From: Coffea arabica
Lineage: Eukaryota > Streptophyta > Magnoliopsida > Gentianales > Rubiaceae
Direction of reading: 5' to 3'
Assembly (NCBI RefSeq): GCF_036785885.1
Contig: NC_092329.1
Coordinates: 1,984,001-2,048,000 of the forward strand
DNA: 64,000 nucleotides
Of this stretch, positions 39,501 through 51,400 are shown one piece after another. Below the pieces are notes generated by a model that was given only the letters and a program-made list of their open reading frames with translations, had not been told where the DNA came from and made no database searches. Position 1 is the stretch's first letter, and each line of letters starts with the position of its first letter. The translations under genes were made by a program, and so were the position numbers.

Positions 39501-40491
39501 TAGACCTCTAAAAATCCCAAAAAAGTGTAAATTGCTGTTCAGTTTCATTAACATGATCTCAACCATTAGCAAATTTGCTCCACCTGATAAGGACTTGTGC
39601 TTGTTTCCCTTGTCATATGATCTCTTCTGATAGGTGGGGCATGATGTGGACCACTTTACAACCCCTGAAGGCGTACCTGGAGTCCCTGAAACAAATTTCA
39701 ATAATCGCCCAAACTCCTTCAAAGTACTCTCCCCACCTCGGACAGCCTTGGTAAGACTCTACAACGTTATTCTTGCTAACAGTATTTACTCCTAAAACAC
39801 ATTTTTCTCCACTTGGTCTCCAAATAAAGCACATTTTTCTCCACTTTTTCTCCAAATTTTCTAAATTAGTGATAACAGTAGGAATAAGCACAGAGCACAT
39901 TTATTTTTTCATTCACTGCTTCTTCTTCAGCAGGATGTTTGTTTTGAATTGTCTTTGCTTCTATGAATTTATCTGCTTTGGCATGTAAGGGAAAATATGT
40001 CCTAATTGTGATACTCAGACCCCCTCACAGTTTAATCCAATGATTCCAATATCTATGTATAGTTAACCTGATCTACGAGACTTGGTGAAGTGCACTCCAG
40101 TTGTGATGCTATGTTGTCCTTGTTAATATATGATCAAAACTTCATAAACAGTTGATTTTGAGGGTGATGTTGTAGTAGTAACTTGGGCTGCTTGTGTTAT
40201 ACTCGAGATTGACCCAAACCTACCCTGATTGCTTTGTATCCTCTTTAGGTTTATTATATGGTTGAAGAAACATTAGAAGAGAACAATCACAATAAGTCAA
40301 CCACCTTCAGTGAGGCCGGTACAGCAACTCTGGTGGAGGATGAGGAGAATATCAAAAAACTCGCTTCTGCTGACAAGTCAGGCAGTTTCAGTGAGAGCAG
40401 TACGACTGGTAGGTTGGAGAATGAAGAGCGAGAATTTGCCTCTTCTGAAAACAGAGGAGTTGTTTCCAGTGAGGCGGAAGGTCCGAACTAA
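33588..40491 (+). CDS. 1,4-alpha-glucan-branching enzyme 3-like (BE III / EMB2729 type), complete, 14 exons
   Basis: Plastid GH13 protein of the third plant branching-enzyme class. Exons: 33588-33671, 34169-34279, 34771-34981, 35250-35319, 35458-35727, 36067-36973, 37143-37259, 37620-37682, 38102-38209, 38568-38669, 39145-39212, 39352-39433, 39634-39750 and 40249-40491. They sum to 2553 nt, or 850 aa. Residues 1-65 are Ser-rich and basic, as a plastid transit peptide should be. A CBM48-like beta domain ([20 protein letters not shown]) covers about 155-245. The GH13 barrel keeps all four signature regions: DVVHSH at 352-357, [10 protein letters not shown] with nucleophile Asp426, [10 protein letters not shown] with acid/base Glu481, and YAESHDQ with Asp550. 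The last exon adds an acidic Ser/Glu-rich tail of 80 residues. The Arabidopsis relative is needed for embryo development. Whether this class truly branches glucan is less settled than for classes I and II. Confidence 0.93.
37443..37500. repeat. T-rich then G-rich low-complexity tract in an intron
   Basis: A poly-T stretch is followed directly by a run of 12 G and further G-rich sequence, in the intron between the exons ending at 37259 and starting at 37620. It is simple sequence with no gene content. Confidence 0.7.
38745..38900 (+). mobile_element. SINE-like insertion with poly-A tail, in a branching-enzyme intron
   Basis: The segment has a G-rich head (GGTTGGGTTGGGTGGTAAGC), a weak B-box-like phrase GGATTCAAGACC, and a 3' run of about 20 A starting near 38880. 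The G-rich head is repeated at about 38831-38877, suggesting two tandem partial copies. Plant SINEs have this plan (tRNA-like head, short body, A tail). I see no clear target duplication. Confidence 0.4.
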
Positions 40492-41609
40492 AAGCAATCA
40501 AAGATGAGCTTGCTGATGATTGATGGCCTGGTTCGTAACCAGATTACATCTGTCAATCAGACTCAGCATATATCAGACTCAGCATATGTAGAATTGTACA
40601 TACATCTAGACATGGTGACGAACATAATAAACTTCGGATCCCAACAACGTGTAAATTTCTCTGGGGATATTAAGGTGTGTGTATCTATTTTCCAGATTAC
40701 ATCAATATACAAGCTAAACTTTTTAGTGAAGATCTCAGGGGATTTCCTTGCAGTTTGTTAAATTCTGACTAAAATTTGGCTTTTATATTTGTAGTAAATT
40801 GAAGAATGCTTTGTCTGGGATGGTACTGTTCTTAAATTGTTACCGGGCAGGCAATATCTAGATCTTTTTAATCCAAGCTTCTCCATAACAAGTTTCTGAT
40901 AAGAGGCTCCTTGTGTTGAGCGTGTCGTTTTTTATACCTAGACTACTGTTGTAGCCAAACTTCTTCAACCAAGCTCTTGAATACTGAGCGATCTTGGCAA
41001 CTGTGGTCTTCTAATCTATTTCTTGGTAAAGAACATTATAGAAAATTTGGCTCTATGTTAATTAATAGTTTAATCAAGCAGAAAAAGGGGATTACCCTTG
41101 AATGAGTATGAAACAGTGGTCAGAAAAATGGATGCTCTCTACCATTAGTACGATAATCAGTACATGGAATGGTGAACTCAATCGCCAACTGTAGAGAACC
41201 AGAAAACATTTGTTGTCCAATAAATCTGAGCAAGATTTACAACACACCAAGGTGGTAGCTGAAAGCTGCAATTACGGTTAGGCCAGCCAGGCCATTCATG
41301 CGTAATTGTGATTCGCAGAATGTAGCAAGTGAAGGCTCAAAATTCCATTTAGGCACCAACATCAGATAATTACATTTGAGCTATGAGTTACATAGCCTCT
41401 AATTTCGAAAGTCAGCAAAGCATCATAACATTCATATATTAGTTACTAATAGTACTATATATATATATATATATATTAATCTTCCAATTTTCAATCCTCA
41501 AATTTTCACTTTAGAAACTAAATCTACCATTGGAAAGCTAGCAAAACAAATTCAGAAACCAAAAAAAAAAAAAAAAAACTCCAATTTCTCCACAATCTGA
41601 ATTTAAACC
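40492..41609. other. Convergent spacer between branching enzyme and 218-aa gene
   Basis: It holds the branching-enzyme 3' UTR (AATAAA at 40626-40631) and the 3' flank of the minus-strand gene. A (TA)n microsatellite lies at about 41455-41476 and a poly-A tract at about 41561-41578. No other gene is visible. Confidence 0.5.
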
Positions 41610-42390
41610 TCAAATTTTCCTACCCCGTCTGACTCCAATTTTCTGCTGTCCCACCCCAACAGATCTTTCAACATTTGCAAAAGCCAAAGGTGGCTTCTTG
41701 TTCTCCTTACTGGTAGTGCTCCTCAGCAAATACCTGGAGCTTGAAGCCTGACTCCTGTCCACGGTTGGAGAAGAAGGAACCGTTTTCCTCAAGCTTTCAA
41801 ACCTCTTGGCCTCCCCTCTTCTTTTAGCGGACTCAACCCTGACACCAAGATCATAACCATGCACGGCCTTCTTCCCATCCCCTGTTTCCCCCACCTTCTT
41901 CCTCTTCAACCTCTCGTTCCTTCTCGCGGAGTACTCCTCATAGAACCTTCCCCTTTCAAACAAAGTACTCCTATTAACACTCATGCTAGTACCAACCAAA
42001 CCAGCATCAGCCCAGTCTGCGCTGGAAAACTCCTGATGCACCATTTCTGCCAAAGCCCTCAATTCACAAGAAATGGTACGGTACTCTGGGCGAACACCCA
42101 ATTCCAGTTCTTCAATCTCACAAGCACCTTTAGGCAACTGGGATTTCGTTAAAGAACCTAATTTTGCAAAGAAATTTCACAAAGATCGAGAACAATAAGA
42201 AATGCATAATATAAAAATTCCCATCTTAAAAATGAAAAAGAATCGAGAGTTTCCAGTTCCAAGAAAGAAGCATAGAAGCACCTGGTGGGGTTTGGATGGT
42301 GTTTGTATTGGACTGAAGAGGACGGCGAGGTCGGAGGCGAAGGTGGATTGGGGATCTGGCCAGTGGAGGCTTGCGAGATGATGGCATCAT
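41610..42390 (-). CDS. Small basic conserved plant protein, 218 aa, 2 exons
   Basis: I do not recognise a characterised family. Exons in transcript order are 42390-42282 and 42157-41610. They sum to 657 nt, or 218 aa, and the phases close. The N terminus (MMPSSRKPPLARSPIHLRLR) is basic and proline-rich. Then come ELRALAEMVHQEFSSADWAD and the most conserved-looking block, LFERGRFYEEYSARRNERLK. The second half is highly charged and rich in Lys, Arg and Ser, without predicted membrane segments. The basic clusters look like nuclear or nucleolar localisation signals. I have a faint memory of similar proteins in Arabidopsis, but not enough to name one. Two ATGs in a row start the frame; the first is used. 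Confidence 0.75.
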
Positions 42391-43969
42391 CTTGTTGGAG
42401 GTGAAAAATGATGATCTAACGCTTCTGTTAAGTACTACTTAGAATAGTATGAACCTCGAGGGATCAGCAAAGTAGGAGGGATGACGAGGGATTAATATAA
42501 TTTGATTGGAATAAAAGCAGAGGGTTCAGGATGGATAGTTGATGGGGGATGAGACGGTGGTGCTAATCTGTCTGAAATGATTTAAGGAGATTGTTTTAGG
42601 AGGGGAGGGAGACGTGATTAGTTTTCGAATTCTAGTGAAAGAGACGGGGAGCGCTTCCAAGTTCCAACGGTCATATTCAACTTAAATTAAGCGATTTGGA
42701 CGGATAATAAACAAGTTTACGTTTTTGGTCCTCTTCTGACTTCTCGTTGCATCCTTTACATTTCCAACCCTTCACCTTTTAATCTCGTCACTAATTCTAA
42801 CGATTTTATATCCTCGTACACTTTTTTGGTAATTTTTCATATCACACTATGTGTAAGAACATACTCGTTTCAACCAACTCAATTTGACATTATACTTATT
42901 GGGTCGAATTTAAAAAGGATGACAGATTAAATATGATTTTTTTTATCAGCTATAGTTATAAACAAATCAATTGAAAGTACTTTATAGAGGTCGTATTAAA
43001 TTTTGTAGAGAGGAAAGGAGAGGAGAGTCACCTCACTCTAAGGTTAGGACATATATAATTAACGAATGAACTGACTTAAATTATTCTTACAAATCAACTA
43101 TGGAGGGCATTTTAATTAATAACGAGATTCACTCCTAACACAAGAATCAAGTCCTTGCCCACTAAATCAAAACGTGTTGATGGATTCAATCTGGTGGAGG
43201 GTTACGGTGTAATATTAAATCAGGTGAAATGTTAGGGATTCCACTTATTCCCATAAATCAACAAATATAAGCTCCCATCTTTACGATGATACTACTCAGA
43301 ACATAAAACTATTCCAAGTTACAATTATAAAAGTCATCCATGCTTGCTGCTCAACCAAATTGCACTAGATATAAAATTCCGTTTGAGACACGTCTTTTTT
43401 TGTAGATTTGTGTAAAGAAGAAGCAGATGGTAGGTATATTGCTGATGTTCTCAAATCTTGACCCTGAATTTGGTGCTGTTTTGAGGCCTCGAATTTCTCA
43501 ACTTGAACTGGAATTAATACACCACTTACCAAACGGTTACACAGCTGGTCGTCATACAAGTTAACAAACAATAAATCTCCTCAATTTAAAAGGTTCTCCA
43601 CCCGTATACTATTTCGGCGGGAGTCCTGCATCATCCGTCAGATGATCACGCATGACTCTTCTTCGTTTTGGTTTGGGTCCTCCTTGATTACGCATGATTC
43701 AGTTGGCTTCTTACGCAAGTATATTCCCAAGTCTAAAATTTTGTCCCTCGTCCAATTCTTGGTAGCCCACCACGTTCCAAGAAGAACCAAAATCATCCAA
43801 TTACGTAAGTAAAGCTCAGTAGTAGCATTGTTCAATTCACGTCTTTCAACTTCTTTAAAGTTTATGGTTTAAATAAAACAAAGGGGCATTCGGTGTCCTC
43901 ATGGGCTGGGCATAATCATATAAATATGGAATCTTGTGACCCCGAGTCTACTAGCACTTGGCCACGCTC
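42391..43969. other. Divergent spacer between 218-aa gene and FMO gene
   Basis: No gene is supported. The right end has TATAAATAT at 43919-43927, about 45 bases before the FMO start codon, a likely TATA box with a short leader. The rest is AT-rich unique-looking sequence. Confidence 0.5.
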
Positions 43970-46508
43970 ATGGCCATGGACATTCACATGCCAAAATCCC
44001 GTGCACCAAACCAGGAGAACAGAACAATAGCGATTATAGGTGCCGGAGTTAGCGGCTTGCTTGCCTGCAAATACGCACTACAAAAGGGCTTCTCTCCGAC
44101 AGTCTTTGAAGCTCGGAGTTCCATCGGGGGAGTATGGTCCAGGACTTGCGACTCTACTAAGCTGCAGACTCCCAAAAACCACTACCGCTTTTCAGATTTT
44201 GCATGGTCAGATTCAGTAAAAGAGGCCTTCCCTGATCACAACCAAGTTAGGGAGTACATCTACTCGTACGCTCTTCACTTCAACATCCTTCCACATATCA
44301 AGTTCAATTGTAAAGTCGTCAGCGTTGATTATTTATGTACATCATCTGAAGAGGACATGTCTTCATGGGAACTCTGGGCTGGCACTGGTGAGGCCTTCTC
44401 ACCTAAAGGAAAATGGCATGTCAGCGTACAGGATTTGCAAACCTCAGCAGATACCACTCAGGTACTCAATCTTCCCATTTTTTATTTTTTATTTTTGAAA
44501 AGATTAGGCACTCAATCTTTATTTAGGTATTTTCTTATGAATCATGGAGCTTCAATTTGTACTCTCGAAATCTCCTTTATCCAAAGAGACTACATGCATG
44601 CACGTATACGGTTTTATTCTGTGTATATCTGTATTATTATTATTAGTAGCAGGATCATCTTGTAATTATTTTTGGTTTTCCTCCCCTGCTACGTGTTTTT
44701 GAAGTTCTTTTCTTTTTATTCATATGGGAAAGAGCAGATATCTTGGCTAAAGTAACAGTTGTAGCATGAAATGTGTGGTAACTGAAATATAAAAAAGAAG
44801 TTACATATAAAACGAATATATTCTAAATTAAAGTGAAGCAGAAAAAGGGTATCTTCATCTTGATTTGTTGCCAGGTATACCAATTTGATTTTGTAATCTT
44901 GTGCCTTGGGAAGTTCAGTGGCCTAGCCAACATCCCACAATTTTCAATGAACAAAGGGCCAGAGGTATTTGACGGTGAAGTCATGCACTCTATGGACTAT
45001 GCTGCAATGGACAATGCAGCTGAATTCATCAAGAACAAGCGCGTCACAATAGTTGGATTCCAGAAATCTGCAATCGATATTGGAACCGAAATTGCAAAAG
45101 TGAATGGTAGGTCTAAGCATTCTTTTCAATTTTCTGTTCATTTTTCTTTTCTCCCCATCTACTGCAAAATACGCTGGTGAGAAGACTGGTTTATTATGGT
45201 ACCTCCTAAGATGTTTGAAATTTTGGTGGAAGGCTTTCTACCACACAAATTAGATAAACTCAGGACCGACAATAATTCATCTTTGCAGGGGCAAAGCATC
45301 CGTGCACATTGCTATTCAGGACTGCACACTGGTCAGTCCCTGAAAATTTGGTTGAATTCATTTTCCGGAACCTGAATAGAGTCTCAGAGCTTACTGTCCA
45401 TAAGCCTGATGAAGCTTTCTTCCTGTGGCTCTTAGCTGCTCTGCTCTCACCCCTGGTAACACCTTCTTCTTTGCCTTGAGTAATTACATTTTAGTAATGA
45501 GAAAATCCTCCTCCAGTTTTGTACAATCGTGGCTTCTCGATCCATTCGTCTTTCTAGTTTCACAATGACAACACCTAAAAGACAAAGTAAGAAGCCAAGA
45601 AAATCTCAATACGATTAGAGTAAAATCAAAGTTATGACTTCAGTAAGACTAATAAGCCACTAACCAACCTTTGAGAGTGTGATTTCAGCTATGGATATAT
45701 TCAAAGGTCATCGAGAATTATCTCAAGTGGCTATACCCCCTGGCAAAATATGATATCATTCCGGAACACGGCTTCCTCGGGCAGATTCGTTCCTGTATGT
45801 TGACAGTCTTGCCAGCTGACTTCTATGAAATAGTTAGAGAAGGTTGCCTAATCCTGAAAAAGGCACAAACTTTCAGCTTCTGCCAAACTGGAGTAGTTGT
45901 AGATGATGAAGATGTGCCCCTGGAAACGGATATAGTCATCTTTGCAACGGGATATAAAAGCGACCAGAAATTTGCCAGTGTTTTTAAGTCAATCGACTTT
46001 CAGAAATACTTGCTTGGATCATCAGCTCCTTTCTACAGGTATTCAAACCAACCTTGCTAAGTTTCCTTTAGCAATGCTACACAAGCAAACCGAAACCAAT
46101 GCAAAATTTCGCATTTTCCCCTCTTTGTGACTACATGACAGGGAATGCATCCATCCAAAGATACCACAGTTGGCAATAGTAGGATACTCGGAGAGTCATG
46201 CGACAATATACACCACTGAGATAAGGGCCAAATGGCTAGCACATTTTCTTGAAGGAAATTTTCGGCTCCCAACAATAAGAGAGATGGAACACAACGTGAT
46301 GAGATGGGAAAAATGCATGCGCCGGTATACCGATCCAAACTTTAAAAGAGGTTGCGTTAGTGTAATGCTACAGATATACTGCAATGATGAAATATGCAGG
46401 GACATGAATTGCAATCCTAGACGAAAGAAATCCATTCTGTCTGAGCTTTTTGCACCTTATGGTCCATCCGACTACGCTGATCTAAGTAGCTTGGGCAGAG
46501 AAGAATGA
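43970..46508 (+). CDS. Flavin-containing monooxygenase, plant FMO1-like clade, complete, 5 exons
   Basis: FAD- and NADPH-dependent enzyme that oxygenates N- or S-containing metabolites. Exons: 43970-44461, 44875-45106, 45289-45455, 45689-46038 and 46142-46508. They sum to 1608 nt, or 535 aa, with phases closing. The FAD-binding Rossmann motif is [20 protein letters not shown], with GxGxxG at 24-29. The FMO-identifying motif FxGxxxHxxxY is [11 protein letters not shown] at 196-206. The NADPH-binding motif is [14 protein letters not shown], starting at about 221. The FATGY motif is at 382-386. The C terminus carries [16 protein letters not shown], usual in plants for proteins labelled probable FMO 1. 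The clade includes Arabidopsis FMO1, which makes N-hydroxypipecolic acid in systemic immunity, but membership does not prove that substrate. The first ATG in frame was used; a second lies two codons later. AATAAA follows at 46555-46560. Confidence 0.93.
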
Positions 46509-46942
46509 CTGGAAAGGAATTTGAAACCCTTCATAGAATTGCTCTACTTCTTTCAATAAATTGCTTTCTCAAAAGCGCGCTAGTTTCCAAATACGAGCCC
46601 AGAAGGCATATAATACTTGTTTGATGAACGTTAATTCAACTAGGGACTTTAATCAAATCTATCAATCAGCAGATTATTTATCCACCGAAGTTACAGGCTC
46701 TCTCTTGCCTATCCAATCTCTCGAATTCAAACAACTCTCAAATGCTTACATGACATGTACTTCTAATGTTCTTTATAGTATACGCTTCTCATATTACATT
46801 TCTTCTGCATACTCCTAGAAGTAACTGATCTAATTCCAAAGACCACTTAAATTTAACCTACTAGTCATTTAAAGTAATAAATTTAGAGCTCCTTGTTATA
46901 TAAAAGTAAAATTAGCATTAACAATAAATACAAGCACTCCCT
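46509..46942. other. FMO 3' flank
   Basis: Probable FMO 3' UTR to about 46600, then AT-rich sequence with no recognisable feature. Confidence 0.4.
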
Positions 46943-47145
46943 GTTATGAAACAACTTAAAAAAGAGGTGGATGTCCATTGAGTTTTCCTGAAATATGAAA
47001 CGACTGACTATTCAGTTCCCCTATGGATCTTGTAACTTTTCTTGTAATTAGAGGTTGACCATTTAGTTCCCTTATGTTTTGTTCCCTATAAATAGAGGTC
47101 ATCCAACCTCTCTTGTAACCTTTGAGAGCACTTGAGAGAATAATA
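46943..47145 (+). mobile_element. LTR-like fragment, related to the Copia LTRs nearby
   Basis: It begins TGTTATGAAACAACTT and shares GTGGATGTCC with the start of the LTRs of the element at 48412-52223, read on their own strand. It also has a TATA-like CCCTATAAATAGAGG at about 47084-47098, as LTR promoters do. It is cut off at 47146 by a Stowaway-like MITE. The remainder may continue after about 47612. It is a fossil solo-LTR or end fragment, not a gene. Confidence 0.45.
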
Positions 47146-47461
47146 CTCTTTGATAGTCATGTTTTCCTTTTTCGTCTGTACCAAATTATAGTCCACCTTC
47201 CAATTGAAAAATGTAGTTGTATTTTAATTTTTCTAAAATACCCTTATTCAATGTAAGTTATTGTTACTATAAACCTACCTCATTTAATGAGAGTTTATTC
47301 TTTTTTTACCGTCAATTCAAGTTCCCATAAAGTTATACTATAATTAATGTGAGGGTATTTTAGGAAAATAGCGACCTAAATTGATTGTTCTAACAAAGTT
47401 AATTACTTTTTGTTCAACTGTGTGAAAAAAAATCAGGACTGTCAAAGTGGGACGGAGGGAG
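47146..47461 (-). mobile_element. Stowaway-like MITE, 316 bp, second copy
   Basis: The right end CAGGACTGTCAAAGTGGGAC followed by GGAGGGAG is the Stowaway terminal repeat. The left end CTCTTTGATAGTCATG has lost about a dozen bases of it. TA flanks both sides (47144-47145 and 47462-47463), the expected target duplication. Along its length it matches the complement of the element at 20678-20999. Confidence 0.8.
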
Positions 47462-47470
47462 TAGAATGTT

Positions 47471-47611
47471 TTTGTTTGGATAGAGTATTATTTCAAATAA
47501 TTACTATAATACATTTTGTAATGTGATGTATGTGAGATAAAAAAAATGGTAGGAAATATAGAAAGGTAGATTAAAAAATGTGTTTATGATGCAAGCGAAA
47601 ATTTATTTTGA
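47471..47611. mobile_element. MITE family A copy 4, right end missing or diverged
   Basis: It starts TTTGTTTGGATAGAGTATTA and carries the family signature ATGTATGTGAGATAAAAAAA and TGTTTATGATGCAAGCGAAA. It is very close to the copy at 6873. The right terminal repeat is not recognisable. It begins only nine bases after the Stowaway-like element. Confidence 0.65.
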
Positions 47612-48411
47612 AAAAATTTGCTATCTACATCTCCGTGCTCTACTCTCTTCGGCACTTTTGTTATTAGTATTAGTATTAGTACTCTACTTTAGTATTAGCT
47701 TTACGATACTTTTATTAGTACGAGTCTCTATTTTTAGACCAAGATGAAGTATAAGAATGTGCTTTTGAGCAATCAAGTGCAAATATATACTATTGAGCAA
47801 TTATTGAGCACAAGTACCATACATTTGGGAAAATTTTGAAGTAACATTTCCTTTTGAGTTCCATTTATTTCTTTATTATTTATATTACAAAAGTGTACTT
47901 GTGCATCTTAATATTTTTGAAAAAGAAATTTTTTTTTATGAAAAAGAAATAGATGACAAATATTTGGGATTAAAGAATGATAATGTGATATTTGTCTCAT
48001 TGATAGTGTAACTACACACACTATATTTAAAAATAAAGTGTATTTTTCTATTTGACAGTGGAAGAAATAACTGTTAATACAATAAGTGGTAGTACTAATT
48101 TAATTGAACATTTCAGAAGAGCCATTGTATTTCTTTCTAAAAGAATTAAATTTGTGATAAATAATATATTGCTCTCTATTAAGTTTTGAAAAAAATTGCT
48201 GAGTTTTAAAAATGAGTAAATCTTATATACACTAACGGTGTATACACTATTATAGTTGAATATACAATACATATGCAAAATTTGAGTTTCAAATTCAAAT
48301 TCGAATTATGTATCATGTATCTAATCATGAAAGTGTATATACTGTCAGTGTATAGAAAATTAAAAATATCCGTCAAAATGGATACTTTTTTCCTAAAAAA
48401 AAAGACTTTCT

Positions 48412-51400
48412 TGTTGTAAAACTAATCAACTACTATAGAATGAATAGAGATATTAGAGAAAGAATTAGAGAAAAGGAAAATGATATTCTTATATTCCAAT
48501 GAATACTAAAAGTCCTACTAAAGGATGTCAATGTACCTCTATATATAGGTACTATAAGATTAAAGGAATATCAATCCTATTAAACATCCACTATTACAAG
48601 AATATGAAGAAACTTATGAAACGGTTTCTCCACTACATGAGTAGATTTATGGATTGTAACTTCTATACATAATATAGTCATAAATCGTGAATTAATTCTC
48701 TTGGGAATACAAAGGGACATCCACACTTTAAATTGTTTCATAACACTCCCCCTTGGATATCCATTATGCAAAGAATATGCCTCGTTAAAATCTTACTAGA
48801 GAAAAATCCATCGGGACAAAAATCCTAGTGAAGGAAAAAGAGTACACTATTCCTATGTATTAATTTTTTCCCCTGATGCAAACATCATTTGAGATTTTTT
48901 AATCGTCAGATTTCAATATTTTTCAATTGCATTGAGATATGGTACTTTCAGGACCAAGTGTCTTTTCATCTTCCTCTTGTCGTCTAAAAGGATCCTTATT
49001 AGGATCTAATGATCTGACGACCATTGGAGTATTTAATGTATATGTTTTATCCATATGAAATCGCTTTAATACCTTCTAAGTATATGCAGTTTGGTGGATA
49101 AAAATTTCACTTTTCAAATGTTTAATTTGTAAACCAAGGAATTTTATTTTTTCAAAATCTTTGATATCAAATTCCTTCTTCAAATATTCAATATTATTTT
49201 GAATATTTTCAGGAGTTCCAATCAGATTTAAATCATCAATATATATATAGCAATGATCACAAAATTTGATCCATTTTTCTTGATAAAAACACATCGACAT
49301 ATTGGATCATTTGTATAATCTTCTTTAACTAAACATTCATTGAAGCGGTTATACCACATATATCCAGATTGTTTGAATCCATACAAAGACCTTTGTAATT
49401 TAATAGAATAAATATCTTTAAGATTTGATTTGCATGCTTCAGGCATGTTGAATCCTTCGGGGATTCTTATATAAATATAATTTTTAAGATTCCCATATAA
49501 ATATGCAGTAACGACGTCCATTAGACGCATATCTAATTTTTCATGTATTGCAAAACTCACAAGATATCTAAATGTGATAGCATCCACTACAGGTGAATAC
49601 GTTTCATCATAATCAAATTCAGACATTTGTGAAAATTCTTGGGTTACAAGTCTTGTTTTATACCTTACAATCTCATTTTTCTCATTTCTTTTTCTCACAA
49701 ATACCCATTTATATTCTATTGACTTTACACCTGTAGTCCAAACACTTTTCTTTTAACCAGTTATTCCAATTCAGATTGAATCGTATTTTTTTATTTTGGC
49801 CAATCATTTCTATATCGACATTCATCAACCGATTTAGATTTATGATTCTCATCAATTTTTATAATATCAAGTGTTACATTTCATCAGACTCTAATTAAAT
49901 TTTCTATGATTTCGTTCTCTTCAGGAGTTGGCTCTTCAGGAGGGACCTCTTCAAGAGATTGAATTTTGTCATGACATTTAATCTCCGGAGATATTTGAAA
50001 TCAATTTATACCTTATTTAGGTAGATTGGCCTTAAATTTATTTGTAGCACTTGTGTATGTCCTTCAAGGATATCAATTTTAACCAGAGTATTTTCTGCAG
50101 GAATAGTTAATTTAATGACTCTTTTAGAGTCGATAAATATAACTGATAATTGGTTTGCAACTTTCTGCAAATGAATAATCTCTTGAACTTCCAGTTCACG
50201 TTATTTTGTATGAGGATCGAGAAAATTCAATTTTTTTAAATAATTTCCTTTTGGTTGATCTTTTCCCCCCTAATGTCGGGAATCGTAATTCATCAGAATA
50301 AATAAATCATTCAATAGATCACCCATCAATATTTTACGATATTTAATCATGAAAGGTGATTCATACCCAACATAAATTTTAAATTTCTTTCGGAGTCATA
50401 TAAAATATAAAGAGGATATGTATAAATACTTGTCGACTCTTACATATTTTTACTTTTACCAAATCATATATCCATTGGGATCAGTAAACTTCTGATTTAC
50501 TGCAATTGATGATTATAAAATCAAAATGAGAATGAAGACAACTATATCGATAACCATTTCTCTCTCGAATGATTATTATGATATAATTAACCTTTATCTC
50601 CCTTGATTTCTAAACATGATCTCTATTATTGTCTCATTTAGTGTCTCAATTTGATATCCATTTCGATGGATATTCAAATTCAATAAATTTTTTGATATAT
50701 GATAAAAAGTAGTGTTTTATTTATTATAAACTTTTCTCCTACGGGGAGAAATATAACAGTGGTTCTTCTGGAGTTTTCAATCACTTAAACACTACCACTG
50801 ATTGTGTTTGTCTCTTTTGTTGAAAAATAGTGTATATAGTAGCATTTATTAGCGAGACACATATCATTGTCACCATAATTCTTATGGAACAAATATCATC
50901 ATCATAATCCTTTGATCCCAAATGTTTAACATCCATTTCTTCTTCAGGAAGAAAAGTTAATTAAATCAATCATCATACACCTTCAGGGTGTTTAAAGAAA
51001 TTGGCCATGTGAAGATGATATTATAATTTTGATTCGTCAAATGTACTTCAGGACATTTATCTTCAGAATTCTTATTTTCTTGTCCTTATCATTATTATCT
51101 CACTTTAAGTGGTAACTTTTTCTCTTGTCATAGTAAAATATATACTTATCAAAATCATAGTCATGGCAACAACCATAACTAATAAATTGAAATTCAGTCG
51201 GATTCACTTTTGGAAATGGACTAGAAATAGCATGCAATAAGTACAAAATACTTCTCAAAATTTCTCTTAATATTGCTACTACATGAGCATATTCGAGAAA
51301 TCAATTGTGGAGAATATCATTTTCAATATATCTCATGAGTAAAATTTTCTCGATACAATTTCAACTGAGAAGTAATTGTGAAAATTGCATAATTATGTTC

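Noticed and set aside
49228-49698. Open frame with reverse transcriptase similarity as a host gene
   Set aside because: It is part of the fossil Copia element, bounded by LTRs and a target duplication.
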